Shown: positions 21,248 through 31,984 of the stretch, piece by piece | How the letters are laid out: the number at the start of each line of letters is the position of its first letter | Numbering within the stretch: position 1 is the first letter of the stretch | Translations under genes and position numbers: made by a program | Notes under the pieces: generated by a model | Database searches by the model: none | What the model was told of the DNA's origin: nothing | What the model saw: only the letters and a program-made list of their open reading frames with translations | Origin: Plotosus lineatus | Lineage: Eukaryota; Chordata; Actinopteri; Siluriformes; Plotosidae | DNA length: 64,000 nucleotides | NCBI GenBank assembly: GCA_024760905.1 | Contig: CM045729.1 | Location: 75,930,050-75,994,049 of the forward strand | Direction of reading: 5' to 3'

Positions 21248-22318
21248 TCATCTTCTTCCGCTTAGTCCAGGGTCGGGTCGCGGGGGCAGCAACCTTAGCA
21301 AAGAGGTCCAGACATCCCTCTCCTGAGCTACTTCCTCCAACTCTCCCGGGGGGACACCGAGGCGGTCCCAGACAAGCCGAGAGACATAGTCCCTCCAGCG
21401 TGTTCTAGGTCGACCCCGGGGTCTCCTCCCGGCTGGACATGCCCGAAACACCACACCAGGGAGGCGTCCGGGGGGCATTCTGACCAGATGCCCGAGCCAC
21501 CTCAACTGGCCCCTCTCAATGCGGAGGAGCAGCGGATCTACTCCGAGCTCTCCCCGGATGGCGGAGCTTCTCACCCTATCTCTAAGGGAGAACCCCGCCA
21601 CCCGGCAAAGAAAGCTCATTTCAGCCGCTTGTATCCGTGATCTTGTTTTTTCGGTCATTACCCAAAGCTCGTGACCATAGGTGAGGGTTGGAACGTAGAT
21701 CGACTGGTAAATTGAGAGCTTCGCCTTGCGGCTCAGTTCCTTTTTCACCACGACGGACCGGTACAGGCACCGCTTAACAGCAGAGGCTGCAGCGATCCGT
21801 CTGTCGATCTCTCGCTCCATCCTTCCCTCACTCGTAAACAAGACCCCAAGATACTTAAAATCCTCCACTTGGGGCAGGACCTCATTCCCGACCCGGAGGG
21901 TGCATTCCACCATTGTCCGACTGAGAACCATGGCCTCGGACTTGGAGGTACTGATCTTCATCCCGGCTGCTTCGCACTCAGCTGCGAATCGCTCCAATGA
22001 GAGCTGGAGGGCCCGACTTGATGAAGCCAAAAGGACAACATCATCCGCAAAAAGCAGAGACGATATCCGATGGCCACCAAACCAGAACCCCTCATCGCCT
22101 CGACTGCGCCTAGAAATTCTGTCCATGAAAATTATGAACAGAATCGGTGACAAAGGACAGCCTTGGCGGACTCCAACTCCCACTGGAAACGAATCCGACC
22201 TGCTGTTACCAATACGGACCAAACTCTGGCTCCGGTGATACAGCGACCGAATAGCTCGTAGCAACGGATCCGGAACGCCGTATTCTCGAGTACGCCCCAC
22301 AAGATCTTTCGAGGACAC
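21248..22318 (-). CDS. Rex3-like reverse transcriptase, palm to C-terminus (356 codons)
   Basis: The longest open frame of the full-length Rex3-like LINE; it is an internal segment, so its first Met is not a true start. It encodes the RT palm with GVRQGCPLSPILFIIFMDRI (about residues 51-70) and the catalytic SSLLFADDVVLL (about 86-97), so the metal-binding Asp pair is intact. The thumb and connection follow (KYLGVLFTSEG; LTYGHELWVMT). The C-terminal region is basic (CPAGRRPRGRPRTRWRDYV). It ends LSGRR-stop inside the tail repeat. In life it would be the C-terminal half of one EN-RT polyprotein that nicks DNA and reverse-transcribes the LINE RNA at the nick. The upstream half is separated by a frameshift near 22310. 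Confidence 0.85.
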   Translation of the reverse strand: MSSKDLVGRTREYGVPDPLLRAIRSLYHRSQSLVRIGNSRSDSFPVGVGVRQGCPLSPILFIIFMDRISRRSRGDEGFWFGGHRISSLLFADDVVLLASSSRALQLSLERFAAECEAAGMKISTSKSEAMVLSRTMVECTLRVGNEVLPQVEDFKYLGVLFTSEGRMEREIDRRIAAASAVKRCLYRSVVVKKELSRKAKLSIYQSIYVPTLTYGHELWVMTEKTRSRIQAAEMSFLCRVAGFSLRDRVRSSAIRGELGVDPLLLRIERGQLRWLGHLVRMPPGRLPGVVFRACPAGRRPRGRPRTRWRDYVSRLVWDRLGVPPGELEEVAQERDVWTSLLRLLPPRPDPGLSGRR

Positions 22319-24447
22319 GGTCGAAAGCCTTCTCTAAATCCACAAAGCACATGTGGACAGATTGGGCAAACTCCCATGCCCCCTCCAGAATCCTGTGGAG
22401 CGTATAGAGTTGGTCAAGAGTGCTGCGGCCAGGACGAAAACCACATTGTTCCTCCTGAATCCGAGGTTCGACTATCGGTCGGATCCTCCTCTCTAGTACC
22501 CCTGCATAGACTTTCCCAGGTAGGCTGAGGAGTGTAATTCCCCGATCATTGGAACACACCCTCCGGTCCCCCTTCTTAAAAATTGGGACCACCACCCCAG
22601 TTTGCCAATCCAGAGGTACAGCCCCCGATGACCACGCGATGTTGCAGAGACGTGTCAACCAAGACAGTCCTACAACATCCAGAGCCCTGAGATATTCCGG
22701 GCGGATCTCGTCCAACCCCGGAGCTCGACCACTGAGGAGCTTTTTAACAACCTCAGTGACCTCCACTCCAGTGATGGGCGGACCCTCACCCGAACCCCCA
22801 GGGTCTTCCTCTTCCACGGAGGGCGTGTTGGTGGGATTGAGAAGGTCCTCAAAGTATTCCCTCCACCTCTCAACAACATCCCCAGTCAAGGTAAGCAGCT
22901 CCCCACCTCCACCGTAAACAGTGTTTGTGAAGAACTGCTTCCCTCCTGAGGCGTCGGATGGTGGCCCAGAACCTTTTGAGGCCAACCGATAATCACTCTC
23001 CAGGCCCTCACCGAACTCCTCCCACGCCCGAGATTTTGCATCTGTGACAGCCTCGGCTGCAGCACGCTTGGCCTGCCGGTACCCGTTTGCTGCCTCAGGA
23101 GTCCCACAGGCTAATAAAACCCGATAGGCCTCCTTCTTCAGCTGGACGGCCCCCTTCACCGCAGGTGTCCACCACCGGTTCGGGGATTACCGCCACGACA
23201 AGCACCGACGACCTTACGGCCACAGCTATGGGCTGCCGCCTCAGCAATGGAGGCACGAAACATGGCCCATTCGATTCCATGTCCCCGCCTCCTCCGAACG
23301 TGGTTGTAGCTCTGCCGGAGGTGGGAGTTAAAGGCCTCTCGGACAGGGGCTCCGCCAAACGTTCCCAGCAGACCCTGATCACACGCTTGGGCCTGCCAGG
23401 TCTGGAAGGCAACCTCCCACACCACCGAAGCCAACTCACCACCAGGTAGTGATCAGTAGACAGCTCAGCTCCTCTCTTCACCCGAGTGTCCAGAACATAT
23501 GGTCGCAAGTCCGATGACACGACTACAAAGTCAATCATCGAACTGCGACCTAGGGTGTCCTGGTGCCAAGTGCACTTATGGACACCCACAGGTTCGAACA
23601 TGGCGTTCGCGATAGACAAACTATGACGAGCACAGAAGTCCAACAACGACACACCATTCGGATTCAGACTGGAGAGGCCGTACCTACCGATCACACCCTT
23701 CCAGGTCACACTATCATTGCCCACATGGGCGTTGAAGTCTCCCAAGACAACGAGCGAGTCTCCCGAGGGAGCGTACTCCAACACCCCCCCCCAAAGACTC
23801 CAAAAAGGGTGGGTACTCTGAACTGTCATTTGGTGCATAAGCACAAATAACAGTCAGGACCCGTCCCCCCACCCGAAGACGGAGGGAAGCTACCCTTTCG
23901 TCAACTGGGGAGAACCCCAACATTTGGGCACCGAGACGGGGGGCAACAAGAATACCCACACCGGCTCGCCGCCTCTCCCCATGAGCAACTCCAGAATAGA
24001 AGAAGGTCCAGCCTCTTTCGAGATGGATGGTTCCAGAGCCCGAGCTATGCGTTGAGGTGAGCCCGACTATGTCTAGTCGGTATCTCTCCACCTCACGCAC
24101 CAAATCAGGCTCCTTTCCCGCCAGAGAGGTGACATTCCATGTCCCGAAGGTCAGAGTAAGTAGCCGAGGATCAGTCCGACAGAACCCATGCCTTTGGCTG
24201 CCACCCAACTCACACTGCACCCGACCCCTAAAACTCCTCCCACGGGTGGTGGGTCCATGGGAGGGCGGACCCATGTCTCCTTTTCGGGCTGGGCCCGGCC
24301 AGGCTCCATGGGCATAAGCCCGACCACCAGGCGCTCGCCTTCGAGCCCCTCCCCTGGGCCTGGCTCCAGGAGGGAACCCCGGTGACCCGCGTCCGGGCAA
24401 GGGAGACTGATCCCTATGTTGTCTCATGTGTCATAGGGGTTTGTTTT

Positions 24448-24593
24448 GAATCGCACTTTGTCTGGACCTTCACCCCGGACCTGTTTGCCTTGGGTGACCC
24501 TACCAGGGGCATTTGCCCCCGACAACATAGCTCCTAGGATCATTAGGTCACGCAAACCCCTCCACCACGATAAGGTGGCGATTCGAGGAGGGG
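24448..24593 (-). ncRNA. candidate HDV-like self-cleaving ribozyme at 5' end of Rex3-like LINE
   Basis: The first 7 nt of the element (CCCCTCC) pair perfectly with GGAGGGG 31 nt downstream (P1-like). A second segment, GAATCGC, pairs perfectly with GCGATTC at 24448-24454 (P2-like), crossing P1 as in a nested pseudoknot. Between them is a short hairpin CCAC-loop-GTGG (P3-like). After P1 come complementary segments TTTGC/GCAAA and GTGACC/GGTCAC (P4-like). A GACAAAG stretch just before the second P2 strand could hold the catalytic C. P1 starts exactly at the insertion boundary, where such ribozymes cleave. HDV-like ribozymes are known at 5' ends of RTE and R2 LINEs. Activity here is inference. 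Confidence 0.55.
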
Positions 24594-24777
24594 CATGTGC
24601 ACTGTAGGAGAGAATAATGTCATCACTTTGCACCAAAAGCCATACATGTCATAATTAGATTTCCTAGTGACTACTACATTTAAATAGTAATAATAAATTA
24701 GTAGTTCTATGGCACACTGCATATAAAGGATATTTTATAGTTTTTAGTTTGCATAAGGAATCCAATGAATGAGAATA

Positions 24778-25345
24778 CAGATGCTGCCCGACTTACATTT
24801 TTTTTTTTGTTCCGGATGGCCGAACGTAAGCTGAAAATGAATGTAAGTTGTTAATGTATGTTCCAGTGGCATATGACGTTCATACTATACTATGTATCCA
24901 TAAATATCATGACTGTATGTCATAAAACACCCTTAAATCAATTATGATAAACATAACATTGTAAATTAATATCAAATAATATCAACATTAATTTCAAATA
25001 AATCCAATTCAAGCAAAATTATTTCAAATAGATAAATTTTAATCAAATTCACTCATCAAATATCAAATACAGTATCAAATATAACCTTTAACATTCTTTA
25101 TGATGCAATCTTTCTGCTTGTAAATGGTTCCAATGGTCGAAGGATGGTCACTTTACTTGAAGCTGAGCAAGTCACTTTACATGAAGGAGGGGCACGTTCA
25201 GTCTGTCGTTTGAAAACAATGAACACAGCATCATTGTGTCAGCGTACTACGTAGGTACGTCTAAACTCAAAATTTGCCTTTTTTTTTTGAAAAAAAAAAA
25301 CCCCTAAAAACATAAAACGAATGAACGTAAGTCGAGGAGCGTCTG
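24778..25345. mobile_element. Tigger/pogo-like MITE (CAGATGCT / AGCGTCTG ends, TA duplication)
   Basis: The left end CAGATGCTGCCCGACTTAC and the right end GTAAGTCGAGGAGCGTCTG are inverted. TA flanks both sides (24776-24777, 25346-25347). The interior is AT-rich with no transposase. A right-end fragment of the same family (GTAAGTCGGGGAGTGTCTG) is at about 54131-54150. Confidence 0.8.
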
Positions 25346-25347
25346 TA

Positions 25348-25844
25348 TTTTACTGTGAGATTGTAAATTTACATAATTTTTTATGATTAGTAGTATTTCA
25401 AATTGTTTGCAGAGGGAAAAAAAATAATGGAAAACCATTAACAAAACTGACAGAATGGATGATAGAAAGGCTGGCTCCAACAATGAATGAACAGGTAATA
25501 TTTTTGGAGGAAATTGAGACTCTAAAAAACCAAGGCAAAGACTGCCCTGCACCAGCAGCTCCACTCCCTGCCCCACCCTGCCTGCCTTCAACATCAACTG
25601 AACCAGAGCCTGCTATAAAGCCTACATCGAACCCACACAACCTGGCGTTTCGGATGGTAACTCATGGCAAATGGCCTCTAGTTTACACGCTCTCAGACTG
25701 TTGTAGCAGCATTGACGAGAAAGGACCCTGGACTGGCCATGAGAGAGGTCAAATGCAAAGTCAGCCCTGGTGTGCTGTCTGTTTGACCAGATGAGTAGAT
25801 TCACTTTGAGGATAATATTTTTTAAAATATATGAAACTTACAAA
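25348..25844. other. unassigned sequence with an unrecognised 111-codon frame
   Basis: A plus-strand frame at 25459-25794 starts MIERLAPTMNEQVIFLEEIE and has a proline-rich middle (PAPAAPLPAPPCLPS). I recognise no domain, and an in-frame GTAATATT follows the Gln codon near 25496, so part may be exon and part intron. It may equally be chance. A SINE/RTE tail fragment (CTTCCTTTCGGCTTTTTCCC) begins at about 25851. Confidence 0.3.
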
Positions 25845-25910
25845 GTCTGTCTTCCTTTCGGCTTTTTCCCTTTTACTCAGGAGTCACTAAGTTCTTAAAT
25901 TGCACATATA

Positions 25911-26434
25911 CAGGGATCCCTCACTTTCCGCGGTTAATTGGGACCAAGATCCCCCCACGACCGCTGAATTCTGCAAAGTAGGATCAACCCCGTCCCCCCC
26001 CCCAACCCGGACTGATGTATACGTACATGTAAATGTGTATATAATGTCAATTAATAAATATTCAATGCTATAAACAACTGAACATTTATCGATAATTCAT
26101 AAGATGTAAATAAAATATAAATACACACACACATACAGACGCGCACGGACACAAATGCATGCTGGCACTCGGATGCTCACCTCACTACAATGGAACAAGT
26201 TTTGATGGGAGGTTTTGGGTCATTTTTTTTTTTTTTTTTTTTTTTTTTGTCTTGTGTTGGTTGGGGGGGGTGCATAATTGGCTTTGTTTTGTTGCATTTT
26301 CCTAAACTTTTTCCTCTATTCTTTCTTAATTTCCTTATTTTTTAATTTGATGAATATTTTATTTTATTTATTTATTTTTTTAATCCGATGCACTGAAGCC
26401 CTCACAAATTGAAGTGTGGAGTAGCGAGTGATCC
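25911..26434. mobile_element. Tigger/pogo-like MITE (CAGGGATCCC ends)
   Basis: The left end CAGGGATCCCTCACTTTCCG is preceded by TA. The right end AGTAGCGAGTGATCC is partly replaced by a TA repeat. Internal GACCGCTGAATTCTGCAAAG and poly-T tracts match the copies at 7518 and 59563. Confidence 0.8.
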
Positions 26435-26462
26435 ATATATATATATATATATATAGATAGGA

Positions 26463-26800
26463 GGCAGTGGTGGTCTAGTGGTATAAGGCGCTGGATCGCT
26501 GATCCAAAGGTTGGGGGTTCGAGTCCGACTCTCCACAAGGTTGTCATTGTCCCCCCCAGTGCAGCTAACTGGGTTATCAAAGGCCGGCCATGTCTCTCAC
26601 TGTCTATGGTGTGAGGCATGTAAAAGAACCATTGCTGACTTTCGACAAGAGTAGGCTGCAAAGCCGTCAGCGTGTTTCCGCCCTGCGATGGCCTGGCGAG
26701 CTGTCCAGGGTGTACTCTGCCCTCGCCCTGAGTTGGCTGGGATGGGCACCAGCCTCCCCGTGACACTAATTAGGATGAAGCGGTTACAGAAAATGAAATG
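26463..26800 (+). mobile_element. full-length tRNA-derived SINE with L2-like tail (best head)
   Basis: The head holds consensus-fitting RNA polymerase III promoter boxes: A box TGGTCTAGTGG (26471-26481) and B box GGTTCGAGTCC (26516-26526), 34 bases apart as in tRNA genes. The body starts CAGTGCAGCTAACTGGG. The tail, GAGCTGTCCAGGGTGTACTC to GGTTACAGAAAATGAAATGA, resembles 3' ends of L2-type LINEs, then a poly-A run. It is not a functional tRNA gene because the head occurs only as part of this repeated unit. Confidence 0.9.
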
Positions 26801-26849
26801 AAAAAAAAAAAATATATATATATATGCGACCATTTGATTTTAACTCTTT

Positions 26850-27405
26850 TAATGCAGCTGTGTGTGTGTGTGGGCGGCTCGGGGGAAGTGGGCACAAACA
26901 AGGGTCCATCCTCATGCCGGTCCCAAGCTTTGTAAATACAGATGGTTGAGTCAGGAAGGGCAGCCGGCGTAAAACTTTTGCCATAATACAGAATGCGAAC
27001 CGTCATTTACAAAGTCCATACCTGATCGGTCGAGGCCCGGGTTAACAACGACTGCCATCAGTGCTGTCAACCAACAGGGTGCTGGTGGAAATTGGACAAC
27101 TGTTGGCTGAAGAAGGAGAGGCGGGAGGCGTGTCTGTAGGCAGCGAGAGAAGAGGAAAGGCATGAGTCTAGGATTGAGAGTAGGGACTTTGAATGTTGGA
27201 ACTATGACAGGAAAAGGTAGAGAGCTGGCTGACATGATGCACAGGAGGAAGGTGGACATACTGTGTGTTCAGGAGACCAGGTAGTAAGGTAGCAAGGCTA
27301 GAAGCTTAAGAGCAGGGTTTAAGCTGTTTTATCATCGTGTGCATGGGAAGAGAAATGGAGTAGCAGTCATCAGAGAGAAGAAGAAGAAGAAGAAGAAGAA
27401 GCCGA
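26850..27405 (+). mobile_element. RTE/BovB-like LINE 5' end fragment
   Basis: Starts in the RTE 5' UTR (CCGGTCCCAAGCTTTGTAAA, GGCAGCCGGCGTAAAAC) and reaches the endonuclease start (TFNVGTMTGKGRELADMMH; CVQETR) near 27190-27290. It then breaks into a GAAGAA tract at 27378-27401. A stop replaces the Trp codon after CVQETR. Truncated at the 3' side and inactive. Confidence 0.8.
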
Positions 27406-27559
27406 CAGTAGTAGTGGTGATTTGCCCAGGATTGGCCCTCCTGCTAAGAAAAAAGAGGATCACCATTCCTGCACAGAGCTTATAAAGAGAACAAACAAAC
27501 AATACAACAGTTAAACATGGATATTAAGACAGACACATTAATCCTTAATAGTTATCCAA

Positions 27560-30500
27560 CTCGACTCCTCTAGGTGCCGCCTTCAGACTGGTAGCATGAA
27601 TCCACTGTGGAAATAAATCTGTTAAAACAGCAGTTCGAGTAATGGCGACCCGCTATATTTAGGCTCACCCAATTATCCAGATCGGTTAAAGAGCCAAACC
27701 AGCACTATTTCCCCCACCTGAAACGTGTGAGTGGGCACAGAAGGTGGTAACGGTGTAGATTTGTTCCATAACTCATCATCTGTGTAGATTTGTTCCATAA
27801 CATCAGTCCATAAACTCATGCAATTTATCGATTAGGGCAGCAGAGTACTCATCCATGTGTACTGGTAAATCGGATGTACCCAGGGCTAACTTATGTTTTC
27901 TCCATGGCCGAGGGAAAGTTTGACCAAAAATGAATCCGTATGGCAAAGAGCCATTAAGACTTTCTCACACCGTCATGCAAATTTCTGCCAATACATCTGG
28001 CAAGACATCAACCCATTTCTTTATCCCTCTAGCCTGCTTTAATCAATTTATCTGTAATCTTTTGATTAGTCCTCTCTACCATCCCCGATGACTGTGGGTG
28101 GTAGGGTATCTGAAAATAACAGTTATGAGAAATATATTTACAGAGAGCTTGTGTAATTTGTGAGGTGAACGGTGTTCCCAGGTCTGGAAAAAGTCCAAGG
28201 AATTCCATATCTAGGGATTATTTCTTTTGTATGTTCCGCATTTTGGCATGTGTGTGAAATCAATTTGCCACTCCAGAAATGGAGAGGTAGGTACAGGGAG
28301 ACATTCATGTTTCACTATTGGTGGAGTAGGATTGTTTTGTGCACATATTAGGCATCGAGTTCCATTTAGATTTGCTTAGATTTTGAACAAAAAAGTTTGT
28401 TCATATCTTCCTTAACCCCTCTTTGTGTGCAGCGTGTAATACCATGAAACTCCCGCACGAGGAAGGGACGACAGTTAGATGGAAGACATAGGCGGTCATC
28501 CTCGGCATACCAAAGGTCGTCTGGTGCCACCGAGGCGCCTTGCATCTGCCAAAATGCTGAATCGGATGGTGAGGCCGACGTTGGAGTGAATCTAAATCAG
28601 GAAAGAGAGAGCTGGATAGAAACAAAGTATTGCCCGGGCTAGGGTCCATGTTTGGGAAAATCCCCCCCCCCCCCCCTGCACCACTCCCTTTGCAATTCTG
28701 TAAGCCATGGAATTACCCTTGACCTCAGGGCTGTCCCCCAAATGGTGCATGCAAATGGTGACATCCTGCCCTTCAGAGAGAACACAAGCACACGTGAGTA
28801 CAAAAAGTTCAGCAGCTTGAGCAGAAATGAAAGGTAGAGCATAAGATTCAATGACGGTATTAGGGAGAGAACAAGCAGAATAGCCACAAAGGAAAATACC
28901 GTCTAAGGGTTTAGAACATGAGCGATCTACGAAGAGCGTCCTGCCCTCTTTCAAGGGCGTAAATAAGACATCAGGCCTAATGCTAGTAGAATTAATGGTT
29001 TCTAAAATACAGTTATGATCTGGATCCTCCAAGATATCATCCTGGGCATTGATTAGATGCGCCAGGGCGTGACCTAGAGTGTCAAAGGATAAAGTGGCTT
29101 TGATCAGCAGATCTCTACTGGTAGAGCAGAGAATGGTCTCATAACCGGAGCGTCGCTGCACGGTCATGTGCTGTGTTTCTAGATTGTTTAGAACTTGTTT
29201 CACATGATATGAGGAATGTAGTATAATAGGATGAGAGAAGACCAATTTCTCAGCATTCTGAACCATCACGGCACAGGCGGCAATAGACCTTAGACATGCA
29301 AGAAGACCCTGTGCAACAGTATCTAATGTTTTGGAAACGAAAGCACATGGTTGCACCCCCCCCCCCCCCCCCCCCTCCATGCTCCTGGACTAGTACAGCA
29401 GACGCATTGCCTTGGTGTTCACAGGCGTAGAGGCAGAAGACCTTTGTTTAGTCTGGCAGGCCCAGGGCTGGGGTGGAGCAGATGGCATGCTTGAGAGCAT
29501 CGTAAGCGGTCCATCATTTCATCAGTCCAGATGAGAGGCTGATGCAGCGGATCTGTGTGAGCAACAGCTGAACGAAAACACTTGTCATAATAAGAACAGT
29601 CTGGTATCCACTTTCTGCAGAAATTAACCGGTCCAGGAAAAGACATGAGATCATGCTTTGTGGCAGGGCGTTTAGTGTCCAGTATCGCTTGAATGCGATC
29701 AGGTAGCAGCTTTTTGCTGCCTTGAGCGAACTCGAAACCAATATATTTAACAGTGTTTTTGCAAAACTGAAGCTTGGTTTTTGATACCTTAAAGCCTTTC
29801 TCCACCAAGTGTCGTAGGAGACAGAGAGTAGCGTCGTGGAAGATGGCTTTACATTAAGCAGAAATCAGAAAATCTTTCGAGTACTGATGCACGAGAGAGC
29901 CAGAGGGAAGGGAAGGAACGGCCAGTGAATCCCGAACTATTGCAGAGAAAACAACAGGAGAATCAATAAAGCCTTGCGGCAACCTAGTCCAGGTGTACTG
30001 TTTACCACTCACGCACGGAATGGGCTGATTCTGCTCTTCCACAGGAACACTGAAAAAGGCAGCGCACATATCACAGAAAAACTGTTTTAATGGCATGGAA
30101 CAGATGCCATAACTGAAGACACATCAGGTACAACAGGTGCAACAGGTATGATCAGATCATTAATTTTATGCAGATCCTGTGTAAAGTGCCATGAACCATC
30201 AGGTTTAGGAACAGGATTAACTGGAGTCTTATATGAGCTAACACATGGTATAATCACACCTTGCTCCAGAACCGAGCGCAGAATGGCATCTATACCTTAT
30301 GTCTTTGCTGCGGAGAGAAGATATTGCTTAACATAAACACAGGATGTAAGTGTTTAAGGTTGGCTTCATACGGTACACAATGAACAAGGCCCAGGTCATC
30401 CCTGTGTTCCGCCCAGAGAGAGGGAGGAAGACTACTCAACGCAGCATGGCTGTCTGAGGAGAATGCAGAAAAACAAAGTGAATCCAGACATGCTGATACA

Positions 30501-30600
30501 ACATTAGAACCGGCCAGGCAGGATGACAAACGTGCCAAACCTGGCGTTACAAAATCAGGTGTACAAATCTCTATTTTAGAGCCAGAGAGAGTTGTAATAA
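27560..30600 (-). pseudogene. retrovirus-like (gamma/epsilon-type) pol remnant, copy 2
   Basis: Related to the copy at 15365-19215 but in reverse orientation. From right to left: a protease/RT spacer (30538-30290, LPPSLWAEHRDDLGLVHCVP), RT (30096-29854, FFSVPVEEQNQP, LPQGFIDSPVVFSA), then RT thumb and connection (29808-29419). The RT metal site is altered (YSKD in place of YVDD). An RNase H-like region follows (29380-28592). Integrase is internally deleted: the DFTHMP part (near 28250-28290) runs straight into EIIPRYGIP (near 28200), losing the stretch kept in copy 1. A C-terminal piece lies near 27570-27700. Poly-C runs at 28663 and 29357 break frames. No env is seen. Not coding-competent. 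Confidence 0.85.
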
Positions 30601-30721
30601 TTTCTGTTTTTGTGTTTGATCTCCTTTAACTACGTATTCACATCTGTCTTCCTATGGAAAAGCACAAAAGTGTTCTCATAAGTATTGTAACCAAGATGTT
30701 GTTCCTCTAATCGTGAGAAAC

Positions 30722-31077
30722 TGTTACGAAATGCCCAATAACCATTTGTTCTTGTAATCAGTGCCTTGCATCTAATTTGTGTTTGTCCTGTTTGTCCAGC
30801 TGTTCTTTTAACTTTACAGCTCAGGTCTCACACCTTGGGCAGGACAATGGTTTTATAGTGTTTGACCCCCACCCATACATACTGTAACACACCTAAAACG
30901 GTATAAATACTCTGTTCACCTCTGTAAGCTTCGGTGAGCTTGTGAATAAAGAACGTGACCTTTATTGCAAGCCACCCCAGAGCGCTCTGGGTGATACAGA
31001 TAACTGATCCATGAGCTGACTAGACCTCGCAAACAACCAGCGAGAGAAAGAACTAGACAACGAAAAGAAATCCACAG
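30722..31077 (+). repeat. LTR-like block (solo LTR candidate)
   Basis: Starts TGTTACGAAATGCCC and carries, in + orientation, a TATA-like GGTATAAATAC (30899-30909). A polyadenylation-like GTGAATAAAGAACG follows about 40 bases later, which is the U3-R spacing of retroviral LTRs. It lies beside the minus-strand pol remnant but in the opposite orientation, so it may be an independent solo LTR. No second copy is in the window and its right boundary is uncertain. Confidence 0.4.
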
Positions 31078-31372
31078 TGCCCATCTCAGCTGACTCAAGG
31101 TGAAGGCAAGATACACCCTAGACAGCTTGGCAGGCCATAGCAGGACAGAGACACACTGATGGCTATGCAGCCTACTCTATTTGAACGCCAACAATGCTTC
31201 TTTTACATGTCTCTCACATAGTGACAGTAAGAAACATGGCCGACCTTTGATAACCCAGTTAACTGCACTGGAGGGTGCGGGTGAGGTGGGGGTAAAGACA
31301 ACCTATTGAGAGTACGACTTGAACCCAACATTGAAATCAGTGATCCTGTGCCTTACCAGCCACTGCCCCATC
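31078..31372 (-). mobile_element. diverged tRNA-SINE with L2-like tail
   Basis: On the minus strand the body is recognisable (AACTGGGTTATCAAAGGTCG) with a partly preserved tail. It lies at the left edge of the duplicated IFI44L unit, as does the SINE at 46080-46420 for the second unit. Confidence 0.7.
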
Positions 31373-31514
31373 TCAATTGTATGATAAATAAATATTTTGA
31401 TTACATTGTATTCTATTATTACATTTTTTTTTACATACAGTTACATACAATTATTACATTGTATTCTATTATAAATATTATTATTTGATTACATGTCCTT
31501 AGATTCATTCATTC

Positions 31515-31980
31515 AATGCAGCCGTTGGGGGGGGGGGGGTGTTACGAACCAGTGCCTCTCCCTCACACCGGTCCCAAGCCCGGATAAATGCAGAGGGTTG
31601 CGTCAGGAAGGGCATCCGGCGTAAAACAAATGCCAAATAAACTATGCGAATCACAAGAAAGAATGACATACCGGATCGGTCGAGGCCCGGGTTAACAACG
31701 ACCGCCATCAGTGCTGTCAACCAACAGGGTGCTGATGGAAATTGGACTACTGTTGGTCGAAGAAGGAGAGGCGGGAGGCGTGTCCGTTGTCAGAGAGAGA
31801 AGAGGACTGGAACTACTAGGCAGAAGGCCTAGAGGAAGACCAAAGAGACGATGTGGTGAAGGATGACATGAAGGTCGTTGGTGTAAGAGAAGAGGATTCA
31901 AAGGATAGGGTGAGATGGAGGCAGATGATTCGCTGTGGCAACCCCTGAAGGGAAAAGCCGAAAGGAAAAGAAGAAGAAGA
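31515..31980 (+). mobile_element. internally deleted RTE/BovB-like element (5' UTR fused to 3' end)
   Basis: About 285 bases of RTE 5' UTR (CCGGTCCCAAGCCCGGATAA ... CGTGTCCGTTGTCAGAGAGA) run directly into the last ~180 bases of the same LINE family (CTGGAACTACTAGGCAG ... AAAGCCGAAAGGAAAAG, then a GAA repeat). The junction is near 31803-31806. The EN and RT regions are absent. The unit keeps both ends needed for mobilisation by an RTE LINE, so it may be a non-autonomous derivative and not a random deletion. Confidence 0.8.
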
Positions 31981-31984
31981 TTCA

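Larger units (their letters stand above)
21237..24593 (-). mobile_element. full-length Rex3-like (RTE clade) LINE, copy 3, with 12-bp target duplication
   Basis: The exact direct repeat CATGTGCACTGT lies at 21225-21236 and 24594-24605, giving a 3357-bp insertion. On the minus strand the 5' end starts CCCCTCCTCGAATCG. EN spans 24427-23095 in two or three frames ([40 protein letters not shown]). The linker and early RT are at 23159-22206 and the RT palm to the C-terminus at 22318-21248. A few single-base frame changes (about 23830, 23400, 22980, 22310) separate the frames. The element has almost no 3' UTR. The stop codon falls in the GATGA-type repeats that form the tail (21237-21252), as described for Rex3/RTE. 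This is the youngest-looking LINE in the window. Confidence 0.92.

Noticed and set aside
25459..25794. 111-codon proline-rich frame as a new gene
   Set aside because: No recognised domain, no supporting splice partners and no second copy. Kept only as an unassigned stretch.
26471..26526. Possible tRNA gene (good A and B boxes)
   Set aside because: The boxes belong to a ~340-bp unit repeated many times with LINE-like tails. No tRNA-like acceptor stem or discrete 3' end is seen, so it is a SINE head.
28592..29380. 262-codon minus-strand frame as a host gene
   Set aside because: It is colinear with the pol remnant on the other strand at 17159-18130 (RNase H-like region) and lies between RT and integrase remains.
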